From assembly GCA_027563935.2 (NCBI GenBank), contig CM050447.1, positions 16,880,001 to 16,944,000 of the forward strand: a stretch of DNA of 64,000 nt, given 5' to 3'. Under the pieces are notes generated by a model. It searched no databases. It was not told the origin of the DNA and saw only the letters and a list, made by a program, of their open reading frames with translations. This document shows positions 46,132 through 59,483 of this stretch, piece after piece. The stretch comes from Costus lasius (lineage: Eukaryota > Streptophyta > Magnoliopsida > Zingiberales > Costaceae). Each line of letters starts with the position of its first letter. The first letter of the stretch is position 1. The translations under genes were made by a program, and so were the position numbers.

Positions 46132-49100
46132 TCAGAGCTGCAAAGCTAGGTCTGGTTGCTGAGAGTCAAGAATCACAGAAGTGTGCCGAACAGGAGATCC
46201 AGGGGACTGGAAACTAATATTTAGATCTGGAGGGCAGATATTTCTGTTATGCTTGTTTTCTGTTCGTGGAAGTTGACCTTGTCTCAGAGTCTGACTTTGG
46301 AATCTGGACATATCAGTTGCAACCAGCTGTGGGAAGATAACGAGCCCATTGCCACAAACCTGAGGTTCTACACCACTCACCTGGATAGGTTGCCTAAAAG
46401 CTTGAAACATGGAGGCCGTCTTTGAATGATCAGAGATCCCAGGGGATGAATTTGGCGTCCTCCAAGAAGAGTCATATGAAAAAGTAGAAACACGTCCAGT
46501 TGAACTGTTATGGACGTCTACTACATCAGCTGATAATTTAGGTAGTGTCGAAGCTCTCACAGGCATCCAGGCTTGAGGTACAACAGCACCATCAGCATTT
46601 GACTTCGAACTAGCATTTGATGGAACAGCTAGTGGAAAGAGTTCAGAAGAATTAATTGAACTGTTCGAAATGTTTGACTGGCTAAAGATATTGATTGGCA
46701 AGCTTATTAACTTTGATGGATCACTCAAGCCATGCTCATGCCGACCGATGGTCCAAGCGCTGTTATTTACCATTCCTCTTTGATACTTGGAGACGCTTTC
46801 CATGCCATTGACAACACTATTATTGTCAATGGTTCTTGTCACTTTCCAATTACTTAATTGACCAACGTTAGTTTTTCCGTCAGTTGTATTGCATTGCCTC
46901 ACTACCTTCATTTGTTTTAGTGATTCAGACAGCATAGGTTTTCCATCCAATTGAATTACTTGTGGAGATATACAAGTGGAAACACCACCATTAGCATGGG
47001 GCCTCTGTGAATCTTCATTTACCAATCGGTTATTTGAGGAATATAAATGACCCTGTTGACATGGCTGCACAGCAGCACCACTAGCCTCAGCAAGATTAAA
47101 GCTCACCTGTCTGTTCCTCTTCTGTAAAACAGGAGCATCTGTCCTCAGCTGGGTTTCAGATATTACACTAAATGACTGCTGCTTTCCTCCAGTAACTCCA
47201 CTACGATGATTTCCCCCCTTCATAGTATCAGAATCTCTATTTTGAATTTTGGTTGATAGCTGACTCTCAGTACCAAAATTTACTCCCTTTGAATTACTAT
47301 TTCCACTAGCTTTTCCCCCCATTGCAGTAGTTCTGTCCTTAAATGGCATTTTGAATTGAATAGTTCTATTGATGTCTGTTTGCTGGTGTTCGGGCTGGAT
47401 ATTGTTTTTGATAGCCAGGATAGGACTCAGAAGTGGTTCATACTCCCCAACCCATCCATAGCCAAACTTAATACCAGAAGGCAATGCACTTCTAATCCTC
47501 TCTGAAGCAATTTTCCACGCCAAAGGTCCAAGATTACCAGCAAAACGAGCCAAACTCCTTGCATATGAGTATTCGGCATCAAGTCCCAACTGATTAAAAA
47601 AATAGCCAATAAAATCAGATGTGCCAATGAATGTGGAAGATATACAAAGAATCGATTTGGTAACTTACAGCAACCAGCTGCTTTTGGTCTCCCTCAACTG
47701 CATCATATACCGTGCCAGATTCTGCTTCACACTGATAATCAGAAATATTGTAAGTGGCACGCCGATTTTCATCAACCTCAAGTGATTTCTTTGCGGATTT
47801 AGATGGAGAGTCTTTTACTGGAAGATAAAACAAATTAGAATGATTTTAAAGAACTCAAGAGATTGTTTAAAGAAAATATGCTAATCAAGTAAACTATTTG
47901 AATTAGCCGGTTAAAGTTCCACTCATTCATCACTATGAGAAATAAATCTTTGAATTTTGCAATCAGATAGATAAAGTTAATAACAGCATCATAATAAACA
48001 CCAACAAAATTATCAGCTCTAAGAATCTTTATACCAATAAGACCCTGATAGAATCATGTATGTGATAGCTCTGTATGGAAACATGCAAAAGTTTTGAATG
48101 CTACTGCTAAACTGCAAGGTAATAACATCACATAAATGCTAACTGTGTTGATGTTTATATTGAGGTGACATGACACAGTGAAGTGACCGTATGACCTCAT
48201 CATGATGCCAATGTGGCATTAACTGGATTTATACGTATAGAGAACCTAAGCAAGGCCACCTATGATCCTCATATCATATTACTAGCACTGTAAATAAAAC
48301 AAGTCAATGAGAGATAGGCTACCTACCACATCGTTACAAAATATTTTATTATTGGTGTAACCGTTCTTTCTCAAAATCTCAGACTATCTTGAACTCTATC
48401 ACAACAAATGGAACTCCTAACCTTCAGCGTGAGGTGGAATCAACTCGAGCAATCAAGGCACTTGGACGGTTCTAAAACTTAAAAAAATATACAACATAAT
48501 AATTTCAAAGAGAATCCAGAAAATCCTCTCTGAAGACTAAGAACACAAACCTATCTTGTATTATCACAAAATAGATTAGATTCATGAGTGCAAAATGTAC
48601 GTTTCAAAGCCATTAATAGCTTTACCTCTAAACTCATCCACCTGGTCTGATTTACTATCACCCAAGGAAGAACTTCCATCAGCAAGAACAGTGGAAGTGG
48701 TAGCAGGCTCGGCAGCACTAGCTTCCACTGTGCTCAACCCAGTAAAGGCATCCCCACCTGAAGCAAGAGTGGTGGCAGAAGAGATATCAGAAACAAACGA
48801 CTCCTGCATAATCTTTGGCAGGCTCTTCTGCAGTGATTTTTTATCAGTGGAATTGACTCTGGCCTTCTCTTCACATTTAGAATCAATTTCAACAGATTTT
48901 GATTCAGTTCTTAGCTTCTGAAATTCTCTTCTTCCTATATCTTGCATGGAACGTGCCTTTGCAAAGTAGAAATAAGGACTATTAGAAATAATAGAAAAAA
49001 AAAAATCAATTCTACTAATTGTTCTCGTAGCAATAGGAGCCCATAATACCTGTCTGAAATATATTGTGTCTGGTGCATTGTACTGCATAGCATTGCTGCA

Positions 49101-52100
49101 AATCAAGAAGACATCATCCTGCATTCAACAGCAAATCTCATAATTTTCAATATAAGAAAAGGTGCATAAAAGACCAGCTTTTAACAGTTTCAAGTACTAA
49201 ATTACCACTTTAGAACATACAAATACACAACAAACATATTTCATCAGTATCGTATCCCAAACAAGAGGGGATCTGGCATGGCTATGATTAGTTAATATAG
49301 CTACCACGAAGGATTACATTGAATTGAGGACAATAAAAGAAGGGAAGAAAGAAAATAATGGTGGGTGAAAGGTGGAGGGAAGGTGAGGGCTGCCTTGGAC
49401 ATCTATATAGATTATTGTCAATTAAATAAAAGAGATGACATTTATTGCGTGTTATTCTAGCTAACATGGTGCCTCCATATTTAGAGGTAGATTATAATGA
49501 TAATGAAAATACATAATATAGTAGTGTTATATGCATAATAAAGCAATGACAAGGCAAATAATAGAATATTTGATAGTTAAGCAGTTCCGAAACCCTAAAA
49601 AAATAAGGCTGAACAGTTCAAGCCTTAGATTTGATCCATTGAGGTTACGCCCATAAACTTTTAACATTCCCCCTCGAGCTATAGCATAACTGTCAATCAT
49701 ACACAGCTCGTTACAAAGAGTTTAGTTGGCCATAGAGCTTATGTGAAGACGTCAGCTAATTGTTTCTCCGATTCTATGTCCGGGAGGCATCTGTGTTGAT
49801 TGATGATGGCATCTTGAATGAAATGAAAATCATTCTTTATGTGTTTAGTTCTCTTATGAAAAATAAAATTATTGGCAATGAAAACTGCTGATTGATATTG
49901 CAAAACATCATCATTAGGCTAGGATAAGCGAGATAATTAACAAAATGATAATCATTCTTTATGTGTTTGGTTCTCTTATGAAAAACAAAATTATTGGCAA
50001 TGAAAATGGCTGATTGATATTGTAAAACATAGTTATTAGGCTAGGATATGTGAGGCAATGAATAAAATGACAATCATTCTTTTGGTTCTCTTATGAAAAA
50101 CAAACTTATTGGCAATTAAAATGGCTGATTGATATTGCAAAACATCATTAGACTAGGATATGCAAGCCAAAGGTCTTATAGAAAATTTTAGAGCCACATC
50201 ATCAAACATGTGGTGCGGGTATTATCCAATATAGATCTTTTATCATCCACATTTCTTGCATAGTCTGCATCAATATATGCTTTAACCCTCGTGTGCCCAT
50301 TCTTTAATATAATATAGAAACTTCAATACAAGTGACATTTTCTTGGTTTTGCATAAACTAAATAATAATGCTTACACATACCATATGTTAGATGTGGTGA
50401 CAGTTACATAAATGAGTTTCCCTACCAACCAGTGATATATAGTGAAATAGCTACATAGTTAATGTCTAGGTCAACCCTATATTTTTGGTCTGCAATCCTT
50501 GGTGTCTCCATAGGCTTGCAATCACGCAGCCTAATTTTCTCATGGAGATAAGGACATGTGTTGAAGATCAATGTACTGTACTTGACTTCACATCTAGATA
50601 TGGACATTACACTCTATTTTTTGTACTTCCAAGTTACCAAGTTTCCATCGACACAACTTCACATCTAGATATGGACATTACACTCTATTTTTTGTACTTC
50701 CAAGTTACCAAGTTTCCATCGACACAACTTCACATCTAGATATGGACATTACACTCTATTTTTTGTACTTCCAAGTTACCAAGTTACCAAGTTTCCATTG
50801 ACCCAGGTGCAAAAAACTAAAAATAGATCTTTTATCATCGACCTTTCTTGCATAGTTTGCTTCAACATATGCTTTAACCTTGTGTGCCCATTTTTTTAAT
50901 ATACCATATAAATGGCATTTTCTTCGCTCTTGCATAAACTAATTGATAATGCTCACACCATACAATATGTTAGACCTAGTGACATTTAGATAAATGAGTT
51001 TCTCTACCAACTGGTGATATTTAGTGGCAACTACATAGTTAGTATCCATGTCGACACTGTCTTTTTGAACTACATAGTTAGTATCCATGTTGACACTGTC
51101 TTTCTGATTTGCGATCATTAGTGCCCCTGTAAGTTTGTAATTAAGCATCCCAATTTTCTCACGGAGATCTGGTGCATGTTTTCGTTGTGATATAGAGATG
51201 CTTTGGCTTTGGTAAACAATCTCAATCCCCCGGCCTACCATGATCATTGAGAGCAAATTGAGACTACAAATAAGATTTCATCTCAACAATGCCTTTTTGA
51301 GTCACTCCGATGTCATCCACATAAGCTACAAGCACCACTATATTAAAATCAAAGTGATGTATAAAGATATAATGATTGGCCTAACTGCATTGGTACCCTA
51401 TTGATATCATTATTTAGGAGAATATGTGAAACCAAGCCCATACACTATGCTTTAGGACATATATTGCCTTATGTAGTTTACAGATCAACTCCCACTAACC
51501 AACATAGCTCTATAAAAAGGCAAATTTTATGTCCAATTGATGAAGCTGCCTGTTCAAATTAATAGCCAAATATAAAAGGACTCAACTTTGCTACCACAAG
51601 TTTGAGTGAACCCTTTTGCTATCAACCCTGTTTTAGACGAGTCAGTGATGTCAAAATAATCAATATACAAGTTTGAGTGGACCCTTTTGCTGCCAATCGT
51701 GTTTTATACCTATCCATTAGACTGTCTAGGTGACTTTTCAAAGTGTAGACCCATCTGAATGCTATAAGTTGAATCCTCAGGGAACGTGAAATAAGAGATC
51801 AATACAAGATTGCCATCTTGTCCTATATGGAAAATTTCCACTCTAGAATTAAGATAACCTCATAAAATTTTTTAGGAATGACAACTAAGAAGATAGTGGT
51901 AATAAAGGCAAGGTGTATGGATGATAATCAATCATATAAAACATACTAAGAATAGTGTAATGTTTACCTTTTCGGAGGGCAATCAAAAAATTACATGGAG
52001 AAACCCTTAATGGATCAAATGCATTAAGGTTGCATTAGTTAACATTTTAAAAATGGAAATTTCATAGCAGTGCAAACTCATATTTAATCATGTTGTATTT

Positions 52101-53034
52101 GCCACCTTTAATATTTTCCAAAACTAATAAACTTCAAGATATTGAGGTTGATCTAACCCTGACTTTTACAAATAAGTCATTGATGTGAGAAGACATGCAC
52201 TTTACAGAAAAGAAGTCTTGTTTGTCTATGCATATAATAGCGAAAGAAAACCATAAGTAGCTAAGTGTCCTCAATCTATGCATGTAAAATAGAGATGGTA
52301 TAGATCAATATTCATGCAATAGTAAGAGTGCTTTTGTGTATGCATAGGAAAGAGAGAGAGAGCTAAAAAGAAGATGAAGAGATAAGGAATTGTTGTTAGA
52401 ATAAGGTATCTATAAGAGAGTCGGAGAAGTTATTAAAAGTAAAGGTGGAAGCACTAGATTGGAGAAGAAACATGTGTTCTATGGACCCACATGCATCATT
52501 GTAATGTTGATGATAGGTAAAAAAGAAGAAAGAACCACGTTAGATATTACAGGTCGAGCAATTAACATTTTGAGAGAGTGTATTATATAGTCTGAAAAGA
52601 CAGAAAGTGAATGAGAGATAAATGTTGATGGGTTTGTCGCCTTTGACAAGATTGCCAATAATGGTAATTATGATATTGCTAATAGGGGTATTCACAGTTC
52701 GGTTAACCGAACCGTGATCCCCAATCCTGTCTCGGTTCGGCTATATTACAAACTATTCCTGAACCCAAAAAATCAGTTAACCGATTTTTTAGTTCGATTA
52801 ACCACCGGTTTTTAGTTAACCGATTAAGAAAAATCGTTCTCTAATAATATTTAATATTAAATATGGAAAATACAACTTGTTTATAATATTAAATATTATT
52901 ATTTGATAATTAAATATGTAAAATAATTAATTTTTAAATTGTAGTTAATAGGTTTCAAACCCATAACTTACTATCTCACAAAGCAATGTCTAACCATTAC
53001 ACTAGATGAACAATCAATTTATAAACTTAGGCTA

Positions 53035-53068
<34 letters not shown>

Positions 53069-56000
53069 TTTTTTCGGTCAGTTCGGTTAATCGGTGAAAA
53101 ATTTTTCTTCGAATCCAACCATAAATTTATAAGTTAAAAACCGACCGTGAACCGATCCGACCCATTCAGTTAACCGCCCGTTCGGTTCGATACAGTTAAC
53201 CACGGTTTTTCAGTTTTTCGGTTTTTTTGAATACCCCTAATTGCTATAGAGAAACATGCTTTGTTACCAATTAAAATAAAAGAGAGAGATAATTGTATTA
53301 AACTGTGGATAATTGCATTGTGTTTCTTTAAATATAGGGTAAAACATAGTAGTAAACCGAAGAAACATAACTTAGAAATAAATAACATGATAGTGATATA
53401 TATGGTGATAGATATGCACAATAAGGTAATAACACGTGGTGGTATAGTAAAAGATCTGATGGCATTGCTATAGAATTGGGATGTTACAAAAATCATGTTA
53501 TATTTGCTACCTTCTTAACCATCTGCCATATGCTGGAGAAACTGTCTATATTTTCCAAACAGTTCACTACTAATATTAAACAAGAGAAAGTATTGTGCAA
53601 TTTTTTTTCTAGCATCATCAGCATGCTTTGATTCATTATTATTTAAATAGTTTACAATTATGTATGATTCTCTGATAACCTGGATATGAAGAGATTAAGT
53701 ACAATGACCATAGAATATGAGTCCTATCGTCAGTGAAATTGGAACACATTCAGATTGCAATTTTTAAAAACTTGAAGTCTTTGAAATTTACTGCAATTAA
53801 TAAAAGAAAATACGTGACAAATAAGGTGCATGTACATTGGCCCATTTATTTTCCATGTCATCATTTAAAGCAACCTCATATTAACCTCATCAAATTAGGA
53901 TGGAGATGAAGCAAAATATCTATTATAAACACTGGGCTACAACTTTTTGCTTGTAAAGCAGTAGCCCAAGTTAAGCAATTTTTTAAGAAGAGTTATTTCC
54001 TAGCATATAGATCGCAAACAAACTGCTGAAAGAACAGGGAATGCTGATTCCAAAGAAGAGGAAAGGATCAATTTTGTATTTTTGTTTTCCTAAGGAGTGC
54101 AGCACCAAAGTAGATTTCTGTATAATATAGGATATGCAACTAAACATTTCCTATACTTGCCAAAACAAGAAATGCTTGGAAATTTTGGAATCTGCAATAG
54201 GGTAATTGTCAGTAGAAGAAAAATGGTCTGAGAGCTTTTCATTGATGCAATGGAACCTACTTGACAGCTAAGCAAAAAGTAGCAAAAATTTGAAAATAAT
54301 AAAAACAGCTTACCAACATTAAGATGCTCTCAAATTTACACAAACCCTAGTGACTCCCTGGGGTTTATTTGCAGAAATTATGGGGAAATCATTGGTTTCA
54401 TATTAAATTAAAATTCAAAATTTTCTGGGTTACATGTTGTAACCGATTACTTTTTTGTTTAATTTATTTTCCTTTTCAAGAATTGAGACTCCTTAATTTA
54501 ACAATATAATTAAATTAGTTATTTTAGAAGGGGCGTTGAGGAGTGCATTCACCTTCATAGGAACCCCTCTATTTCCATTTGACATACATCAAATATGGAG
54601 AGAGTGAAGTATCCCACCTCTTCTTCCCTCATTTTTGAGATTCCCCTCTCAAGTTTGAGAATATTATATCCTTTGTCTTTTTGATACTCAATGTTGAAAG
54701 AGGCTACGATAATCTTTCCCAATGTCACCACTAGCAAGGAAAGCATCCTCGGTTTATCCTGAGGTAAAAGACCTGAATTAACTTACACGAGGGTTGAATC
54801 TTTGTCCTAGATAGACTCCTGTTGCTTCCAAGTTTTATTTCTAGCTTGCTATATTTATTTAGTAAGCATAGTTTTAGATTCAGATTTACTAAAAATTATA
54901 TTTTATCATGATTCAGTTTTTTTTTTTGCACCAATAGCAATTATGATTTTATCATTCGAGTTTCAGACTCCTCTGTAACCACTAAATATAGATTTTTTTT
55001 TTTCAGAAATACGCAAAATAATCTTCTTAAATAGTTTTTTTTTCTTCATAAATCAGCAACAATTCTTTTTGTAGAAACACATATGCAGAAAAAAAATGTC
55101 TTTGCAGATGGTAGTGATAATAGCACAACGTTACCTCAAACTGTTCAAGAAAACGATAGGCATTGGTTGCCAGCTTCTTCCTTACAGTTCCAAAGTCCAT
55201 TGGACGTTCAATTACATCAAAGTAATCAGGAAGCTGAAATGAAAAGCATTACGATAAGTTAAAAGAAATCCAAGTTATGTTTCAAAATATATCAAACATT
55301 GACGAACCTCATCAATATCCACTGGCTCTGCAAATACACCATATGTATCCTTTCTGTCATAAAAACATGAGATGAATAGAAGAATCACATATAAGCAATT
55401 GCAGAAGGAAAGATAAAAAAAGCTGGAAAAGTACTTCTGAATCATATCAAGGATGGTCCCGAGTAACTTCTTTTCCGGTAAAGGTGTTCGAGCGGCTTCT
55501 GAACTAGTTGGCATCCCTGAATGGTTACGTTTACACTATTAACTACACAATACTTGACTGAAACCATAATGCATAATAATGTAGAGACATGTAGCCTAAC
55601 CTGAAACAGACCCTTTTGTTCTATGAAGAAGATTTCCCTGCCTGCTCTGCAAGAAGAAACGAACTAGTGTTAACTTGCTATGAAGATTTCAAGTTCACAT
55701 AAATGAGCACTTAACAATACCCACTTTAACAGAAACAGAAGCAAAGGAAAGAAAGATGCACTGGAAATGTTCAATGTCGCACAAGCAAGCTCTCATTAAT
55801 AAAGACTAATTTGGAAAGAAAATGAAGTAGGGGAAACATACAATGCAATCAAGGCGTTCAATGCCTCATACATAACATAAGCGCTTAGCAGCAACACCAA
55901 ATTGGAAAGAAATGTAGCAGAGAAAACAAAGCAACCGGAAGTTGTGGGGGGAACAACTTAAGCAGTGCATTATACCTCCCGATCAGCAGATCTGCAAGAA

Positions 56001-56476
56001 GGAGCGCCATCAGCACATCCGTCGAATCGCCGCTTCTTCAGCGGCTTGATAGGCTCCACCACCTCATCCTCTTCGCCCTTGTCATCCTCGTCATCATCGA
56101 CGTAAGAGGATGACGAGGCTGAACAGGACGACTCACGCGACAACAGTCTAACCCTACGAGGCCCTCCCTTCTCGTCCTCCTCCTCCTCTTTCCCCGTCCT
56201 TGTAGCTGCTGTCGGGGCCGGAGGAGGCAACTTGAGGATGACCTTCAGCTGCCGCCTCTTCCCCCTTGGCTCCAGATCCTCCGCATCCACTTGCTCCTCC
56301 TCCTCGTCCAAGTAGTCGTCGAAATCGGCAAAGCCGTCGAGGAGGGGGCGCCGTCGCCGCGGGCGGAGGGTCCGCCGGGGACCCACCGCAGACGGTGGAG
56401 GAGAGTGGCGTAGGCGGTCGTCCTCCTGCATCTTCCGCGGCCGGCCCCTCTTCTTCACCGCCGCCGCCGTCGTCAT
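46132..56476 (-). CDS. Bromodomain protein of the plant BRD1/2/13 type, 9 exons
   Basis: Exons: 56476-55976, 55646-55601, 55516-55435, 55353-55308, 55233-55135, 49118-49050, 48956-48626, 47817-47669, 47589-46132; all introns are GT-AG and in phase, giving 926 residues. The N-terminus has an AT-hook-like RGRPR (10-14), followed by basic and acidic stretches. The bromodomain covers about residues 198-302, with PMDFGTV in the ZA loop (236-242) and the acetyl-lysine-binding Asn at 272 (QYNAPDT). A conserved plant motif, LGLDAEYSYARSLARFAG, opens exon 9. The rest is a long Ser/Asn/Gln-rich tail. Related proteins are SWI/SNF-complex bromodomain subunits acting in the nucleus; the exact orthologue is not resolved. 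Confidence 0.9.
49822..50170. repeat. Three diverged units of about 120 bp within the copia relic
   Basis: The block from aaaatcattctttatgtgtttagttctcttatg through ggctgattgatattgcaaaac to ttaggctaggata occurs three times, starting near 49826, 49951 and 50068. Each copy contains the RNase H HKRTKHI coding piece. Confidence 0.8.
50585..50797. repeat. Three tandem 71-bp units
   Basis: Units beginning acttcacatctagatatgg at 50585, 50656 and 50727 are almost identical. They lie inside the copia relic, so they expanded after its decay. A separate 39-bp perfect-phase duplication lies at 51030-51107. Confidence 0.9.
52683..53239. mobile_element. hAT-type MITE, TAGGGGT family
   Basis: This 557-bp element has perfect 12-bp terminal inverted repeats, TAGGGGTATTCA. 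It is flanked by the 8-bp duplication attgctaa / attgctat (52675-52682 and 53240-53247, one mismatch). The subterminal regions hold GGTTAACCGAACCG-type motifs like the element at 36800, but more diverged. The centre is AT-rich with an (AT)n and poly-T run near 53036-53074. It lies in the bromodomain gene's large intron. Confidence 0.9.
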
Positions 56477-58379
56477 CGCCCGCTTTTTCTTTTTCCTCGT
56501 TTTACTTCTTTTCCTTACTCTCTTTCTCTCTGTGTTTCAAGTCGTCTACCCACTAGCATTACCACAGTCCACAGAGCAAAATAACTTTTTTTCGTCCAAC
56601 TGTTGACTTACCATTCCAGATACTCGCCCGCTAACTCGCGATAGCAGCATTTATTTCGGGAGAGGTATGGAGGTGGGTTTCGATAGAAGGAGTGAAGAAC
56701 TTAGGATGGCATGATTGATATTATAATGGTCATGGTAACTCTTGCTGACTTTGTCCCTAATACTCATGATTCCATTCCACGGCTCCGGTCCTGCTGCTAC
56801 TTACTACTGTTCACGATTTGTTTCCCAGTGGATCTTGTAGAGGCAAATTCTGCGGAACAAGGGACAGATCGATAAATGCATATGGAAAGGGAGGGTTTTT
56901 CTTTTCTTTGTTTCGGTTTTAATTGTTTTGGTGTTGAAGCTGGATAGAGATGGTGTTGGCACAGGAGAGTGCAGTCGATGCAAGTGGAGTGTTTTTCTGC
57001 TTGCCTCGTGCAAGTGATACTGCTGACTGTTAATTAGATGCTTCTGGAACACTTACACTATTTAGAACAAGATACATATTATTTAAAATATGAATATTGA
57101 AGAGTTGAATGAGGCGTGTGACATGATGTAACTCTAAGAATAAAATTACTTTTTTTATATAAAATAAATATATTGTTAAAATTTTAGTTGTCTATATTGG
57201 GACTACACGTAGATGTTCTTACTGACTGTTGAATACTTGAATACGCATGCAGATGGAAGCATTGAAGAGCGGTATTGCAACTGTCGATGTTTGCTGCTCA
57301 TCTGCTAAACAAGCACATTAACTACTGCGTACTTATCTTCCCATCATGTGCATGCTAACAGCTAACAGCTAACAGCCAACGGCAAAACAGCAAACAGCAA
57401 ACTTCACTTTGGTCTCATTCTCTTTCATGGACCCAATTGGCCAATTGGACTCTGTCCCAACAATTGGGAGACGCAGATTTGGTCTGCACTCACCCGGAGG
57501 CCTGAGTCATAATGTAATCATTCATGAAATCGAGAGCTGCTGCACATAATTAATTAAGCTCGGAATCACATGTTTTAGGCCAATTCCTATTTTAAAAATA
57601 CTAAAAGAAATATGTAATATTTATATAATCTCTAATGATTGTTACAGATGTAATGAATGTAGATGAAACAAATAAAACACAATATTCAAGCAGCGATTGG
57701 GTTTAATAGGCATCTTGATGTGATGGGTATCATTATTACAACATTGCCGCCTTCTGTGACACATGACAAACGCACGAAAAAGTTGATGTCACAAGAGTAT
57801 CTCGCCAGGGCAACTCCTAGGTAATTTAAATAATATCCCAAGTGAGAGAATTATTGAATGCTAAGAAGCTCAATCACTTGGCGTTTAAACGATTAGAGTT
57901 ATGATAAGACCACGCGGGTCGATTATTCAAATTTCTTTGACGGTGGCATAAAATGTAAATTAACTGCGCAAAGATCTCTAATCGCTCAGGTAATACCTAA
58001 GTGACCCAAGCACACACGTGGAGCGCCGCTCAATTTAGGAAAGATCCCTAAATTTGTAACTTAATGATATCCAATGCTAAAGAATGCGTAAGATGTTGAA
58101 TAAATTTGAATGCGTAAGATGCCCAAGTGATTTTCTAAACCACACGTGGAGCACCGCTCATTCAAAAAGTCTACAATGTTGAATAAATTTGTAACTTAAC
58201 CTACAGAATGCGTAAGATGCCCAAGTGATTTTCTAAACCCAAGCGACTTGATGATATCCAATGCTAAAAATTTTGGACGATTGATCAATTGACCAAAGCT
58301 TCCATTCAACTATAAATACTTTGCTCCACAGGTGAATCGACTTTTCTCAAATGGCATTTCCCCTTAGTATGCTCTTTAA
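56477..58379. other. Upstream region of the bromodomain gene, no other gene seen
   Basis: The bromodomain promoter should lie near the start of this stretch. Further right are short direct repeats (cagctaa at 57358-57405) and the rearranged repeats listed at 58010-58262. A TATA-like ctataaatac occurs at 58309 on the plus strand, with no gene behind it. Sequence ends at the LTR start at 58380. Confidence 0.5.
58010..58262. repeat. Interleaved direct repeats
   Basis: Several 15-30 base blocks recur in changed order: cacacgtggagc-ccgctca (58013 and 58141), atgcgtaagatg (three times), gcccaagtgattttctaaacc (about 58119 and 58218), gttgaataaattt (twice) and tgatatccaatgctaaa (58065 and about 58250). 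Confidence 0.75.
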
Positions 58380-59483
58380 TGTTAGGCATGCGGGCCGAAA
58401 TTTGAGCACGGCCCAAAATCCAGCCCAGTCTTGCTTTTAATTATTTGCAGATCGGATCGGGCGCTGCCTGAATCCGGATCCAAATCCGTCTTGCCAATGG
58501 ACGAATCGCGCGGCAAATTCGTCACCAGGCGTGTCGAGGAAGCAATGGGACGCGTCGCCGTGGGGCAAGTGCGTGGATGTGGCGTCCGCGTTGACTCGGG
58601 ATGGGAAAAAGGGGGCGGATGACGTCGGGCGAGGCTCGGCTTCGTCTTCGACGATATTTTTCCCACTCTCGCTAGATCTCTTCGGTTTTGCTCCTCTCCG
58701 GCAGTCCGTTCTCATTGTCGCCGACATTAGCGGCCCGTTCTCCTGGCACCTGGTGGTGTGGACGGGGTGGACGGTGTGCCCGAAGAACCCCAATTCCACT
58801 CTCATCTTCCGTCATCGTCTCCATCGCCGGCGACATTTCCAGAACGCCTCGAAAGGCGGCTACACAACCGCTTAACTGACTTGACGGAGCCGGCGGCCGA
58901 GTCATCGCCGAGGTATACTCTATCTCCCCTCGATCTTCGTCCCGGTCGATCCGTATTTCCTAGTGACGCCTTGGTTTTCCATTGATCTACGTTTGCCTGC
59001 CTGTCATGGCCGTGTCGTCGTGCTCCCTTCGGCGAGCCCATCCTTCCTCCTTCTGGCTACCGGCCCACCTGCGCACGGGAAGTTCCGGAGCCAGCTCGCC
59101 TGCGTGCGAGAGTCTCGGTCGCCACCTGCACGCGGTGTTTTCTCTACCTCCGTGTCTGGCCGTTTGTCCGAGCCGCTTGGTGCCCTCGGGAGGGCCTCGT
59201 CCCCGTCATCGCCAACCAAGGAGGTAGCCAACTCTCGGACGCTGCCAAAGTCTTCGTCGCCGGTTTCGGACCTCTTCTCCAATGAGGGAGGGCTTTGACG
59301 CTTCTCTCCCAACCATCGCCCTTCCCCAGCGAAACTCCAGCGCGCACGTCTCCCCAGCCACCGTCCGTCTACTACCCGTGCTCGCCAGCAAGCGGGCAAC
59401 GCTTCCATCCCGGCGGAGATGCTACGAGAGTGGCCAGCGCCACTCTCTCCTCTAGCTCTTCTTCGGTTACCGAGCTCACCCAC

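Larger units (their letters stand above)
49700..51750 (-). pseudogene. Ty1/copia pol relic in the bromodomain gene intron 5
   Basis: Minus-strand pieces in order: a VAKGFTQT-like segment (about 51600-51720), the reverse transcriptase VLVAYVDDI box (about 51300-51340), ISQRKHAPDL...GMLNYK and KLIYLNVTRSNI (51256-50939), then RNase H pieces around NFIFHKRTKHI (49740-50160), partly repeated. Many stops and internal duplications show long decay. No LTRs are recognised. Confidence 0.75.

Noticed and set aside
50585..50797. CRISPR-like regular repeats
   Set aside because: The units are directly tandem with no spacers and lie in a copia relic of a plant nuclear genome.
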